DNA of 64,000 bases from Roseovarius carneus (GTDB lineage Bacteria > Pseudomonadota > Alphaproteobacteria > Rhodobacterales > Rhodobacteraceae). The stretch lies in the NCBI RefSeq assembly GCF_020141465.1, contig NZ_JAHSPD010000001.1:1470374-1534373 (forward strand), given 5' to 3'. Position numbers and translations under genes: made by a program. This document shows, one piece after another, positions 35,050 to 44,041 of this stretch. Position 1 is the first letter of the stretch. Every line of letters begins with the position of its first letter. Below the pieces are notes generated by a model, which saw only the letters and a program-made list of their open reading frames with translations, ran no database searches and was not told where the DNA came from.

Positions 35050-36125
35050 GCTTTCGCTCCCTTCTTGCCCGAGCCGAGCATCGCCGGGCTTGCCGCGTCC
35101 AGCGGCCAGCGCGGGCGGGCCGCAAGGGTCATGTCGTCGCGCCTCCCCAGAATGTATAACTCGGCACCTGCATAGGCGATCATCGCCGCATTGTCCGTGC
35201 AGAGCGCCAAAGGCGGCGAGACAAACACCACGCCCGCCTCCTGCGCCACGCCTTGCAGGCCGTCGCGCAAGCTGGCGTTGGCGGCAACGCCGCCCGCCAC
35301 GGCCAGAGCGGTGATATCCGGGCACATCGCCAAGGCGCGGCGGGTCTTCTCGGCCAGCACATCGCGCACAGCGGCCTGGAACCCGGCGCAGAGGTCGGCG
35401 CGGTCCGACGCTTTGAGCGTACCGTTTGTCATCACGGCGTCACGGGCGCGCAGAACCGCTGTTTTCAACCCCGAGAAGGACATATCGCACCCCGTGCGGT
35501 CCATCAGGGGGCGTGGAAAGGCGAAGCGGGTGGGATCACCACGCGCCGCTTCCGCCTCCACCGCCGGGCCGCCTGGCTGTGGCAGGGCCAAGAGGCGCGC
35601 AGTCTTGTCAAAGGCCTCACCGGGTGCGTCGTCGATCGTGCCGCCGAGGCGAGTGTAGTCCTCCGGCCCGTCCACGCGCAGGAATTGGCAATGCCCGCCC
35701 GACACCAGCAGCATGAGATATGGGTAGGGCACGCCATCAGTGAGGCGCGGGGTGAGCGCGTGGCCGGCCAGATGGTTTACACCTATCAGGGGAAGGCCTG
35801 TCCCGGCGGTGAGGCCCTTGGCGCACATCACGCCCGACATCACCCCGCCGATCAGGCCCGGCCCGGCGGTCACGGCGATGCAATCAAGTTGGTGCAGGCC
35901 CGTTCCGGCCTCGCGCAGGGCGCGGGCCACGCAAATGTCGAGCTTTTCAGCATGGGCGCGGGCGGCAATCTCGGGGACCACGCCGCCAAAGGGCGCATGA
36001 AGGCGGGCTTGGCCCTCGACCACGTTCGACAGGATCTCGGAGCCGCCATATCCCACGCGCAAGACCGCCGCCGCCGTATCATCACAGCTGCTCTCGATTC
36101 CCAGCACTGTTACCCTTGCGTTCAT
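35046..36125 (-). CDS. tsaD: tRNA threonylcarbamoyladenosine biosynthesis protein TsaD
   Basis: A 359-residue Kae1/OSGEP-family ATPase that installs threonylcarbamoyl on A37 of ANN-decoding tRNAs. [15 protein letters not shown] starts the fold, NHLAGHAL gives the metal-binding His pair, and [13 protein letters not shown] is conserved. The ATG at 36125 is the family start; longer frames run into the hemD promoter. It is divergent from hemD. Confidence 0.96.
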   Translation of the reverse strand: MNARVTVLGIESSCDDTAAAVLRVGYGGSEILSNVVEGQARLHAPFGGVVPEIAARAHAEKLDICVARALREAGTGLHQLDCIAVTAGPGLIGGVMSGVMCAKGLTAGTGLPLIGVNHLAGHALTPRLTDGVPYPYLMLLVSGGHCQFLRVDGPEDYTRLGGTIDDAPGEAFDKTARLLALPQPGGPAVEAEAARGDPTRFAFPRPLMDRTGCDMSFSGLKTAVLRARDAVMTNGTLKASDRADLCAGFQAAVRDVLAEKTRRALAMCPDITALAVAGGVAANASLRDGLQGVAQEAGVVFVSPPLALCTDNAAMIAYAGAELYILGRRDDMTLAARPRWPLDAASPAMLGSGKKGAKA

Positions 36126-36197
36126 CGGCCTGCCCGTTGCGCCATTGCCCTCAGGCAGGTAACACCGAAGGGTGGTGCAAACAACTGCAGAGCGGGT

Positions 36198-36926
36198 ATG
36201 GCACATACGATCCTTATCACTCGGCCCGAACCGGGTGGCACGCGGTTTGAGGCGCAGGTGCGCGCGCAATTCAGCGATGTGCGGACGTGTTTGAGCCCAA
36301 TCCTTGAGATTGTGCCAGAGCCGGACGCTGTGCCTATCCACGGTGTGCGCGGCCTGATCTTCACCTCTCAATACGGGGTGGAGCAGTTTGCAGCGCAGGT
36401 CGCGCGGCGCGATTTTCCAGTCTTTGCGGTCGGTGGCGCGACAGGTGTGGTGGCGCGGGCTGCGGGGTTTGGGGATGTTGTGGAGGCCGAGGGCGATGCT
36501 GTCTCGCTGGTGGCGAAGATCATCGAGCATGGTGTGCTGGGCCCGCTTTTGCATTTGCGCGGCGGGGTTGCGGCGGGTGATGTGGCGGGTGATCTCACGG
36601 CTGCGGGGATCGAGACGCGTGTGGCCATTCTCTATCGGCAGGACGAGGCCGCGCCGACGCCAGAGGCAAAAGCACTTCTGGCGGGGACCGCACCGGTGAT
36701 TGTGCCGCTCTTTTCGCCGCGCAGTGCGGCGCTTTGGTTTGCGCAATCCAAGCCGCGTGCGCCGTTGGTCATCATCGCGATCAGTGAGGCTGTGGCGCGG
36801 GCCGTGCCGGAGGGGGTGGCGCCCATGTTTGTTGCCCACACGCCGGATGCGGAGGCTATGCTCCGTCTCATGCCCGTCGCGATTGCCGCAGCCAAGCGAC
36901 TTGAGGGTGCAAAAGGGGCGCAGTAA
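36198..36926 (+). CDS. hemD: Uroporphyrinogen-III synthase
   Basis: A 242-residue enzyme closing the tetrapyrrole ring with D-ring inversion. Sequence conservation in this family is low; [27 protein letters not shown] and [10 protein letters not shown] are the usual landmarks. The mitofilin-like gene and hemY follow, the conserved alphaproteobacterial order. The ATG at 36198 was chosen from a much longer open frame that is antisense to tsaD. Confidence 0.9.
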   Translation: MAHTILITRPEPGGTRFEAQVRAQFSDVRTCLSPILEIVPEPDAVPIHGVRGLIFTSQYGVEQFAAQVARRDFPVFAVGGATGVVARAAGFGDVVEAEGDAVSLVAKIIEHGVLGPLLHLRGGVAAGDVAGDLTAAGIETRVAILYRQDEAAPTPEAKALLAGTAPVIVPLFSPRSAALWFAQSKPRAPLVIIAISEAVARAVPEGVAPMFVAHTPDAEAMLRLMPVAIAAAKRLEGAKGAQ

Positions 36927-36973
36927 GGTCAAAAATGCGCAGCCGAGCGCAGATTCGGGGAAAGGTGGCAATC

Positions 36974-38221
36974 GTGGCGAATAAACGGAAATCTTCAAAA
37001 GGTGGCGCAGGCCCCACAGAAGAGGCCACGGAGACGGCGGTTGAGGCTGTGGATGCTGTAGAGCCGGTGGACGCGGCGCCTGAGCCTAAGCCTGAGCCGG
37101 ATGCGAAGTTACCCGAGCCTGAAGATGGGGCCACGCCTGAAACCAGCGAAATGGATGCGGCCAGCACCGACGCGGAGGCCGCTGATCTGGATGCGCCGCA
37201 AAGCGTGGAGGCCGATGACAGTCTGACGCCTGAGGCCTCCGCATCGCAGTATGGCGAGTCTGAGTATGACGCGCCTGCCGCCGTGGCACCCGAAAAGCGC
37301 GCGAGTGCGATGCCGCTGGTTTTCGGGGGTATTGTCGCAGCGGGCATTGGTTTTGTGGCGGCGTATATCGTTCTGCCGCAGATAGGTCTGCTGGAACAGC
37401 CGGGGGCGCGCGATGCTCTGCGCGCTGATCTGGCGGCGCAGGGGGCCGCGATTGAGACGTTGCGTGCCGATCTGGATGCCGCCGGTGAGGTCGACACAGG
37501 GCCGCTGGAGCAGGGCCTTGCTGATATTTCCGCGCAGTTGGAAACGGTTGGCGAGGCTATCGCTGCGCAGGATGCGCGGCTTGGTGCCTTGGAAAACCGG
37601 CCTGTTGGAACGGGTAGCACTGTCGTCGATGGTGACTTGGCCGCTCTGCAAGCAGCGTTGGACGCGCAGGCCGCCGAGATTGCGGCGCTCAAGAACGAAG
37701 AGGCCGACCGCGAGGCTGCGGCCCGTGATAGCGCTGTGGCCACGTTGCGCCGCGCGGCGCTGACGCAGATCCGAACGGCGATGGATACCGGGTCGGGCTT
37801 TGAGCCTGCCTTGATCGAATTGGACACAAGCGGTGTCGATGTGCCCGATGCGCTGGCGGCAATCGCGCAGGAGGGGACACCCTCGCTTGGGGCGCTGCAA
37901 GAGAGCTTTCCTGCCGCTGCACGCGCAGCCCTTGCCGCCGCACGGGCGGGTGGCGAGACGCAAGAAGGCGGCGGCGTTATGTTCTTCCTGTCGACCCAAC
38001 TGGGCGCAAGATCTTTGGAGCCGCGCGAGGGGCCGGGCACCGATGCGGTTCTGTCACGGGCTGAGGCCGCGCTGCGCGAGGGCCGCTTGGGCGATGCACT
38101 GAGCGAGATTGAGACGCTCCCCGGAGCGCCGTCGGCGCAGATGGACGCATGGGCCGCCGCCGCGAAAACAAGACTTGAGGCCTCCGAGGCCGTATCTGCG
38201 CTTGCCGCAGAAGTGAACTGA
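36974..38221 (+). CDS. Mitofilin/Mic60-like membrane protein
   Basis: About 415 residues: a long acidic Ala/Pro/Glu N-terminal stretch, one membrane segment ([21 protein letters not shown]), a coiled-coil region (residues 130-235), and a C-terminal helical part ([20 protein letters not shown] ... [11 protein letters not shown]) that matches the alphaproteobacterial mitofilin domain. Homologues shape intracytoplasmic membranes and contact the outer membrane. The start is uncertain: GTG 36974 (MANKRKSSK) is favoured over an ATG at 36935. Confidence 0.8.
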   Translation: MANKRKSSKGGAGPTEEATETAVEAVDAVEPVDAAPEPKPEPDAKLPEPEDGATPETSEMDAASTDAEAADLDAPQSVEADDSLTPEASASQYGESEYDAPAAVAPEKRASAMPLVFGGIVAAGIGFVAAYIVLPQIGLLEQPGARDALRADLAAQGAAIETLRADLDAAGEVDTGPLEQGLADISAQLETVGEAIAAQDARLGALENRPVGTGSTVVDGDLAALQAALDAQAAEIAALKNEEADREAAARDSAVATLRRAALTQIRTAMDTGSGFEPALIELDTSGVDVPDALAAIAQEGTPSLGALQESFPAAARAALAAARAGGETQEGGGVMFFLSTQLGARSLEPREGPGTDAVLSRAEAALREGRLGDALSEIETLPGAPSAQMDAWAAAAKTRLEASEAVSALAAEVN

Positions 38222-38239
38222 ACCTGAAAGGCACCTCAT

Positions 38240-39733
38240 ATGTTGTGGTCCATCATTAAGATCGTCATCTTTTTGGCCCTCGTGGTCGCGGTGACGCTTG
38301 GCGCGACTTACCTGCTTGAGCTTGAGGGGGGAGTGCGCATCGCGGCGGCGGGGGTGGAGCTGAACCTGACGCCGCTCATGGCGGTGATCGCGCTGGCGCT
38401 TTTGATCCTTGGGGTGTGGCTGCTGCTGAAGTTGGCGTCGCTGTTGATCGCGGTGCTCAAGTTCATCAATGGGGATGACACGGCGATCTCGCGCTATTTT
38501 GACCGGAACCGGCAGGAAAAAGGCTATCGCGCGCTGACCGATGGCATGATGGCGCTTGCCTCGGGCGAGGGGAATGTGGCGATGGCCCGCGCGGCCAAGG
38601 CGGAGCGGTACCTCAAGAAGCCAGAACTTACCGATTTGGTGACTGCACAGGCCGCCGAAATGATGGGCAATAGCAAGAAGGCCGAAGAGGTCTACAAGCG
38701 CCTTTTGCAAAATGACCGGACCCGCTTTGTCGGGGTGCGCGGGATCATGCGCCAAAAGCTGGCTGAGGGTCAAAATGAGACCGCGTTGAAACTGGCTGAG
38801 ACGGCCCACGGGCTCAAACCTGCCCATGGCGAGGTTCAGGACACGCTTTTGCAGCTTCAGACCAAGGCTGAGGATTGGGCTGGTGCGCGCAAGACGCTGA
38901 ATGCCAAGTTGAAACACGGGACATTGCCGCGTGATGTGCACAAGCGGCGCGAGGCGGTTCTGGCCCTGTCAGAGGCGCGTGAGATTGCCGAAGAGGGCAA
39001 GGATATCGAGGCGCGCGAAGCAGCTATCGAGGCCAACCGTTTGTCGCCGCATCTGATCCCCGCCGCCGTTTTGGCGGCGCGCAGTTATCTGGCGCAAGGC
39101 TCGCCTCGGTATGCATCGCGGGTGATCCTGAAGGCGTGGCAGGCGCAGCCGCATCCCGATCTGGCCGCCGCCTTTGCCGAGATTGCCCCGGATGAGAGCC
39201 CGAAGGCCCGTATCAAACGGTTTGGCAAGCTTCTCAAGGCACATGCGGGCCACCGAGAGGCGCGGCTTCTGGAGGCGGAATTGCATCTGGCCAACGAAGA
39301 TTTTCCTGCCGCGCGCCGGGCGCTGGGGGATTTGCATGAGACGGATGCCGATGCCCGCGTTCTGACGTTGATGGCCGCGACGGAGCGAGGCGAGGGTGCG
39401 TCGGATGTGGTGGTCAAAGGCTGGCTTGCCCGCGCGCTGGGTGCGCCGCGTGGCCCGCAGTGGATTTGCGGGAATTGCCAACATATCCATTCTGAATGGG
39501 CCCCCACCTGCGATCATTGTGAGAGTTTTGATACGCTGGAATGGAAGACGCCGCCTGCCTCGGATGTGACCACGTCCACAGGCTTTGCGATGTTGCCGCT
39601 GATCGTGGGCAGCATCGAAGACTATGCAACAGAGCCGGAGCCTGAAGATGTGGCGGATGTTGTGGAGGCAGAGGTGATCGACGCGTCCGGGGACGATGCC
39701 GATACACCCAAGGAAGATGCGCCCAAACAGTGA
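38240..39733 (+). CDS. hemY: HemY-like TPR membrane protein
   Basis: A 497-residue HemY_N protein: two N-terminal membrane helices (IVIFLALVVAVTLGATYLL; LMAVIALALLILGVWLLL), then TPR-like helices (residues 90-390) and a zinc-ribbon-like tail (WICGNCQHIHSEWAPTCDHC). E. coli HemY is tied to heme synthesis without a known reaction. It follows the mitofilin-like gene by 18 bases, one operon with hemD. Confidence 0.92.
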   Translation: MLWSIIKIVIFLALVVAVTLGATYLLELEGGVRIAAAGVELNLTPLMAVIALALLILGVWLLLKLASLLIAVLKFINGDDTAISRYFDRNRQEKGYRALTDGMMALASGEGNVAMARAAKAERYLKKPELTDLVTAQAAEMMGNSKKAEEVYKRLLQNDRTRFVGVRGIMRQKLAEGQNETALKLAETAHGLKPAHGEVQDTLLQLQTKAEDWAGARKTLNAKLKHGTLPRDVHKRREAVLALSEAREIAEEGKDIEAREAAIEANRLSPHLIPAAVLAARSYLAQGSPRYASRVILKAWQAQPHPDLAAAFAEIAPDESPKARIKRFGKLLKAHAGHREARLLEAELHLANEDFPAARRALGDLHETDADARVLTLMAATERGEGASDVVVKGWLARALGAPRGPQWICGNCQHIHSEWAPTCDHCESFDTLEWKTPPASDVTTSTGFAMLPLIVGSIEDYATEPEPEDVADVVEAEVIDASGDDADTPKEDAPKQ

Positions 39734-39771
39734 AGCGAAGCGTTAGGGGCCTCTAAAACACCGCTTGCGCC

Positions 39772-41982
39772 TTAGGGTTTGCCGCGTCGCGGCGCGCCGC
39801 CTGGCTTTGTCAGCCGGTTGGAGGGCGATGATGCGCCTTTGGGTCTGCCCTGCGCGCCTGCGGGTTTGCCAGAGCCGCCTTTGGGCTTGCCCGGTGCGCC
39901 TGTTGGTTTGCCCGACGGGCCGCTTGCGTCGCTGCGGGCGCGGTTTTTCTTGCTCGACGGTTTGCCTGCGGGCGGCTTAGGGCCTCTTGGCGCTCCATCT
40001 TTGGAGCCTGCATGTTTTGGCTTACCTGCGCCGGACTTGCGCGGTTTCCAAGGCTCGGCTGCCCCTGCGGCCATGGCGTCAGCGGCTGGATTGGCCGCTT
40101 TGCGATGTGGCTTTTTCGGCCCGCCTTTGGGCTTTTTGAACTTCGGATTGGGCGCGTCATTCCATTCGACAGGCTTGGTTGTGCCTGCTTTGGGTGCCGC
40201 AGGGCTGGGCGTCGGGGCACTTTGGGGCGCAGTAACAGGGGCCTCGTCACGCGGGACATGGCGCGGCTTGCGGTCTTTGGCAGGTCCAGGTTTTGCGCGC
40301 TGTGGTGCGCGGTCCAGCTTGGGCGGGGCAGAGAGGCGCGAGAGTTTCGCGCCGTCTTCCACCGTCATATCTGGGCCAATGGCGGCGAGGAAACCTTGGA
40401 GCGCGCCTTCGCGCAGCTCAATCAGGGATGCGTCTTGCTGAATTCGGATCGCGCCGATGTCATCGCGCGAGATGTCCCCCATTTTGCACAGCATCGGCAG
40501 CACGCGGCGCGGCTCGGCCCCGGTGCTGCGCCCACCCGGCAGGGAGAACCAGACGCTGGGCCCGAAGGGCGCGCGGGGTTTGACGGCCTCGTTGGCGTCC
40601 GACAGATCCTCGGGGGCTGAGTGACGCTCGCGGAAAAGGCGCAAGTAGGCAGCGGCGATCTGTTCGGGTGTGAAAGTTTCGCTGATTTTGGTCACCGTCG
40701 GCTCATCGGATTCGGACACGGGCTCTAGCCAATCTGGGTTGGCGAGCATCCGCTCTTCGTCCTTGGCTGTCACCTCCTCTGCGGAGGGGGCATTGGCCCA
40801 ATCGGCCCGTAGCTTGGCCCAGCCGAGGAGGCGCTCGGCCTTTTTGCGCGCGGCGGGGGGCACGATCATAGCGCTGACGCCTTTGCGCCCGGCGCGGCCC
40901 GTGCGGCCAGAGCGGTGCAGAAGTGTGTCTTGGTTGGTGGGCAGCTCTGCGTGGATGACCAGCTCAAGATTTGGCAGGTCGATCCCGCGCGCGGCGACGT
41001 CTGTGGCCACGCATACGCGCGCGCGGCCATCGCGCATGGCCTGAAGCGCGTGGGTCCGTTCGCTCTGCGAAAGCTCCCCGGAGAGGGCCACAACCGAAAA
41101 GCCGCGATTGGACAGGCGAGTGGTCAGGCGGTTCACCATGGCGCGGGTGTTGCAAAATACGATGGCGTTGGGGGCCTCATAATACCGCAAGACGTTGATG
41201 ATGGCATTCTCGCCATCGCGGGCCGAGACGCGCAGGGCGCGGTAGTCGATATCAGCGTGCTGGCTTGCGCCGCTCGTGGCGGTGATGCGCAGCGCGTCTT
41301 TTTGGTAGCTCTTGGCGAGCTTGGCGATGGCGGCGGGAACCGTGGCTGAAAAGAGCAGGGTCTGACGGTCGGCAGGCGCGCTTTCGAGGATGAATTCCAG
41401 ATCTTCACGGAAGCCGAGGTCGAGCATCTCGTCTGCTTCGTCCAACACGACGGCGCGCAGGGCGCTGAGATCAATCGAGCCGCGCATGATATGATCGCGC
41501 AGCCGCCCCGGAGTGGCCACGACGATGTGCGTCCCGCGCGCGAGGGCACGGCGTTCATCGCGCATATCCATGCCACCCACGGTGGAGGCAAGAACCGCCC
41601 CGGCCCCGGCAAAGAGCCACTCAAGCTCGCGTTTGACCTGCAAGGCCAGCTCTCGCGTGGGCGCGATGACCAGTGCGAGGGGCGCATCGGCGCGTGCGAA
41701 GACGTCTTCATCGTCCAAGAGGCCAGGCGCGATCGCAAGGCCGAACCCGATGGTTTTGCCTGAGCCAGTCTGGGCGGATACGAGCAGATCCTGACCGATG
41801 GTTTCAGGCGCTGTAACTGCCTCCTGCACGGCGGTCAGTGTGGAATATCCGCGCGCTTCCAGCGCGTCTGCGAGTGTCTTTTTCAAAGCGATACCATGTT
41901 TCATTCTTGGAGGGTGTTGGGCTGCGGCGGGGCCGTGCGCCTTTGAGTGTAAGGCACTGTCCCTATCTTGTTGAGGGGCCAT
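39772..41982 (-). CDS. DEAD-box ATP-dependent RNA helicase
   Basis: A 736-residue helicase: AQTGSGKT, PTRELA, DEAD, SAT and HRSGRTGRAGR motifs are intact, followed by a DbpA/CsdA-type RNA-binding domain (RVLPMLCKMGDISRDDIGAI) and a 180-residue tail of Lys, Pro, Gly, Ala repeats (PSGKPTGAPGKPKGGSGKPA). Probably a ribosome-assembly or cold-adaptation helicase. The ATG at 41982 has an AGGAG site; a shorter start at 41904 (MKHGIALKK) is also possible. Confidence 0.9.
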   Translation of the reverse strand: MAPQQDRDSALHSKAHGPAAAQHPPRMKHGIALKKTLADALEARGYSTLTAVQEAVTAPETIGQDLLVSAQTGSGKTIGFGLAIAPGLLDDEDVFARADAPLALVIAPTRELALQVKRELEWLFAGAGAVLASTVGGMDMRDERRALARGTHIVVATPGRLRDHIMRGSIDLSALRAVVLDEADEMLDLGFREDLEFILESAPADRQTLLFSATVPAAIAKLAKSYQKDALRITATSGASQHADIDYRALRVSARDGENAIINVLRYYEAPNAIVFCNTRAMVNRLTTRLSNRGFSVVALSGELSQSERTHALQAMRDGRARVCVATDVAARGIDLPNLELVIHAELPTNQDTLLHRSGRTGRAGRKGVSAMIVPPAARKKAERLLGWAKLRADWANAPSAEEVTAKDEERMLANPDWLEPVSESDEPTVTKISETFTPEQIAAAYLRLFRERHSAPEDLSDANEAVKPRAPFGPSVWFSLPGGRSTGAEPRRVLPMLCKMGDISRDDIGAIRIQQDASLIELREGALQGFLAAIGPDMTVEDGAKLSRLSAPPKLDRAPQRAKPGPAKDRKPRHVPRDEAPVTAPQSAPTPSPAAPKAGTTKPVEWNDAPNPKFKKPKGGPKKPHRKAANPAADAMAAGAAEPWKPRKSGAGKPKHAGSKDGAPRGPKPPAGKPSSKKNRARSDASGPSGKPTGAPGKPKGGSGKPAGAQGRPKGASSPSNRLTKPGGAPRRGKP

Positions 41983-42079
41983 TGTATATGGCTCCTGAAA
42001 AGAATGCACGCAAGTGACGCGGGGGCGTTTGGTCTGCGTTGGATAGCTTTTGTCAGGGGTGGTCAAGGCGGCTATAAAT

Positions 42080-42094
42080 TTAAGAAAACGTAAA
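42080..42094 (+). promoter_or_regulatory. CtrA-like site upstream of the GTA cluster
   Basis: TTAA-N7-TAAA, one base off the CtrA consensus TTAA-N7-TTAA, in the only AT-rich patch of the GTA upstream region. CtrA is required for GTA production in Rhodobacter capsulatus, there mostly through an indirect route, so direct binding is inference. Confidence 0.35.
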
Positions 42095-42134
42095 TAAAAC
42101 GGTCGGTTGCGGGTCTTTCAGGGGCGCGGCAAAC

Positions 42135-42163
42135 TTGACTTTGCGCACGGCTCTAAGTATGAG
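42135..42163 (+). promoter_or_regulatory. Predicted GTA promoter
   Basis: TTGACT (42135-42140), a 17-base spacer and TATGAG (42158-42163). It is the best sigma-70-like match between the helicase gene and g1, and points toward g1. Transcription would start near 42170. Confidence 0.5.
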
Positions 42164-42190
42164 TTGTGACATACTGGCAGAATTGCATGA

Positions 42191-42222
42191 ACGGCCCCGG
42201 GCACCCCCCGTGGGCCGTTTTT
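42191..42222 (+). terminator. Terminator-like hairpin in the GTA leader
   Basis: ACGGCCC (42191-42197) pairs with GGGCCGT (42212-42218), followed by TTTTT. It lies after the predicted promoter and before g1 (42279), so it could stop transcription unless it is prevented. A 37-codon frame (42159-42272) also crosses it. Confidence 0.55.
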
Positions 42223-42278
42223 CGTTCTGGGCGGGCGGAGAAGACGAGCAACGCAATCGCATGAGGCAGTAGGCACGA

Positions 42279-42626
42279 ATGAGTTTGATCACACCCGAGG
42301 AAGACCCTTCGGGTCTGAGCAACACTGTGGCGTCGCTGGAAAAACAGCTGCGCGGCATGTGCGAGGATCTGGAAGCCCTGTCCGACAGGGTTCGGGCGGA
42401 GGATTTTGACGATGTCAAAAACCGAAGCAAGCTTCTGACCGATATTCGGCAGTGGCTGAAAATGGCAATCGAAGCGGAGACACAAATTGAGCAAAGAAAA
42501 CAAAGGGAGCGTGGCATTATCAATGGATATGCCCTCGATATTGATGCAGCGCGGGATTCGATCGGGTGCCGCTTGGATCGCCTCAGAAGAGCCCGGTGTC
42601 CGGGACGATTTCCTCGCAAGCCTTGA
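42279..42626 (+). CDS. GTA small terminase-like protein (g1)
   Basis: A 115-residue helical protein. The middle (LSNTVASLEKQLRGMCEDLE) suits a coiled-coil and the tail (YALDIDAARDSIGCRLDRLR) is basic. In RcGTA g1 is a TerS lacking the sequence-specific DNA-binding end, which fits packaging of random host DNA. Its last 140 bases overlap the large terminase frame. Confidence 0.8.
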   Translation: MSLITPEEDPSGLSNTVASLEKQLRGMCEDLEALSDRVRAEDFDDVKNRSKLLTDIRQWLKMAIEAETQIEQRKQRERGIINGYALDIDAARDSIGCRLDRLRRARCPGRFPRKP

Positions 42627-43899
42627 GGAGGGAGAGCTTCTGGCGCTGCCCTATATCTTCGATTTCTGGGCGATGGATCATCAGCTTCCGCCTGAGGGGG
42701 ATTGGCGCAGCTGGATCATCATGGGCGGACGTGGTGCGGGCAAGACGCGCGCGGGCGCTGAATGGGTACGTGCGCAAGTGGAAGGCTCAAGGCCGCTTGA
42801 CGCAGGGCGATGCCGCAGGCTGGCTTTGATTGGCGAGACGGTGGGGCAGGTGCGTGATGTGATGATTTTTGGCGAAAGCGGGATTTTGGCATGCTCACCG
42901 CCTGATCGCAGGCCGGAATGGGAGGCGAGCAAGAAGCGGCTGGTCTGGCCCAATGGCGCGGTCGCACAGGTGTTCTCGGCCCATGATCCCGAAGGGTTGC
43001 GCGGGCCGCAGTTTGACGGGGCGTGGGTGGATGAGTTGGCGAAGTGGAAAAAGGCGCGTGAGACGTGGGATATGCTGCAATTCGGGCTGCGTCTGGGGGA
43101 TCGTCCGCAGGTGTGCATCACCACGACGCCGCGCAATGTGGGCGTGCTGAAGGATATCCTGAAGGCCGACACCACCGTTGTCACCAGCGCCCCTACCGAG
43201 GCGAACCGTGCGTTTCTGGCGGATAGCTTTCTCGAGGAAGTGCGCACGCGGTATGCGGGCACACGTCTGGGGCGGCAGGAGCTGGATGGTGTGTTGATGG
43301 AGGATGCGGAGGGGGCTCTTTGGACCGCGAGCAGCCTAGAGGCGCGGCGCGTGGAGGCCGCGCCTGTGCTTGACCGCATCGTGGTGGCCGTTGATCCGCC
43401 TGTGACAGGCGGCCCGAATGCGGATGAGTGTGGGATCATCATTGTGGGCGCCTGCACGCAGGGGCCGGTGCAGGAGTGGAAGGCATATGTCCTTGCGGAT
43501 GCATCGGTGAGCGCTGCGAGCCCGCTTACTTGGGCCGCCGCCGCCGTGCGTGCGATGGAGAACTGGGGCGCGGACCGGCTTGTGGCGGAGGTCAATCAGG
43601 GGGGTGAGCTTGTCTCGGAGGTGATCCGGCAGATTGATCCCTTGGTGCCGATCAAGGCGGTGCATGCGTCCAAGGGCAAGGTCGCGCGGGCCGAGCCTGT
43701 GGCCGCCCTTTATGAGCAGGGGCGTGTGCATCATTTGCGCGGGCTTGGGCCTTTGGAGGATCAGATGTGCGCAATGACCATTCAGGGGTTTGAGGGCAAA
43801 GGCAGCCCGGACCGTGTGGATGCGCTTGTCTGGGCCTTGCACGATCTGATGATCGAGCCCGCCGCCAAATGGCGCCGTCCGAGGGTGCGCGCGGTCTGA
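42487..43899 (+). CDS. GTA large terminase (g2)
   Basis: A 470-residue packaging motor. Walker A is GGRGAGKTRAGAEW near residue 80, Walker B FDGAWVDELAKW, and the nuclease half starts near residue 295 with VVAVDPPVTGG. It cuts and pumps host DNA into heads. The first codon is uncertain: TTG 42487 has a GGAGA site, ATG 42523 does not. The gene overlaps g1. Confidence 0.93.
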   Translation: MSKENKGSVALSMDMPSILMQRGIRSGAAWIASEEPGVRDDFLASLEEGELLALPYIFDFWAMDHQLPPEGDWRSWIIMGGRGAGKTRAGAEWVRAQVEGSRPLDAGRCRRLALIGETVGQVRDVMIFGESGILACSPPDRRPEWEASKKRLVWPNGAVAQVFSAHDPEGLRGPQFDGAWVDELAKWKKARETWDMLQFGLRLGDRPQVCITTTPRNVGVLKDILKADTTVVTSAPTEANRAFLADSFLEEVRTRYAGTRLGRQELDGVLMEDAEGALWTASSLEARRVEAAPVLDRIVVAVDPPVTGGPNADECGIIIVGACTQGPVQEWKAYVLADASVSAASPLTWAAAAVRAMENWGADRLVAEVNQGGELVSEVIRQIDPLVPIKAVHASKGKVARAEPVAALYEQGRVHHLRGLGPLEDQMCAMTIQGFEGKGSPDRVDALVWALHDLMIEPAAKWRRPRVRAV

Positions 43900-44041
43900 T
43901 TAAATTTTCTTAAATCTTTCACTGTCTGATGCCCATCAAGCGACGGACACGCAGCGGCCCCGAAAACGGGGCGGCAGGGCGGTCCGGGCGACCGAAGGCA
44001 GCAGCGGTTTGAATGACCGGCACAGCAAGGAGTGACACCAG
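43898..44041 (+). other. AT-rich gap between terminase and portal genes
   Basis: The gap is 142 bases, long for this compact cluster. It starts with TTAA-N6-TTAA (43902-43915), an AT-rich patch in GC-rich surroundings. It may hold an internal promoter for the head genes, or a degenerate CtrA-like pair (the spacer is one base short of the consensus). An SD-like AAGGAG lies just before the portal start. Confidence 0.4.

Noticed and set aside
34087..35325. Longer gpsA with 92 extra N-terminal residues
   Set aside because: The extra part is Arg/Gly-rich shadow sequence antisense in frame to tsaD and the true NAD motif starts at the ATG at 35049.
42159..42272. 37-residue GTA leader protein
   Set aside because: Its ATG lies in the predicted -10 box and no ribosome site is seen; kept only as an alternative in the findings.
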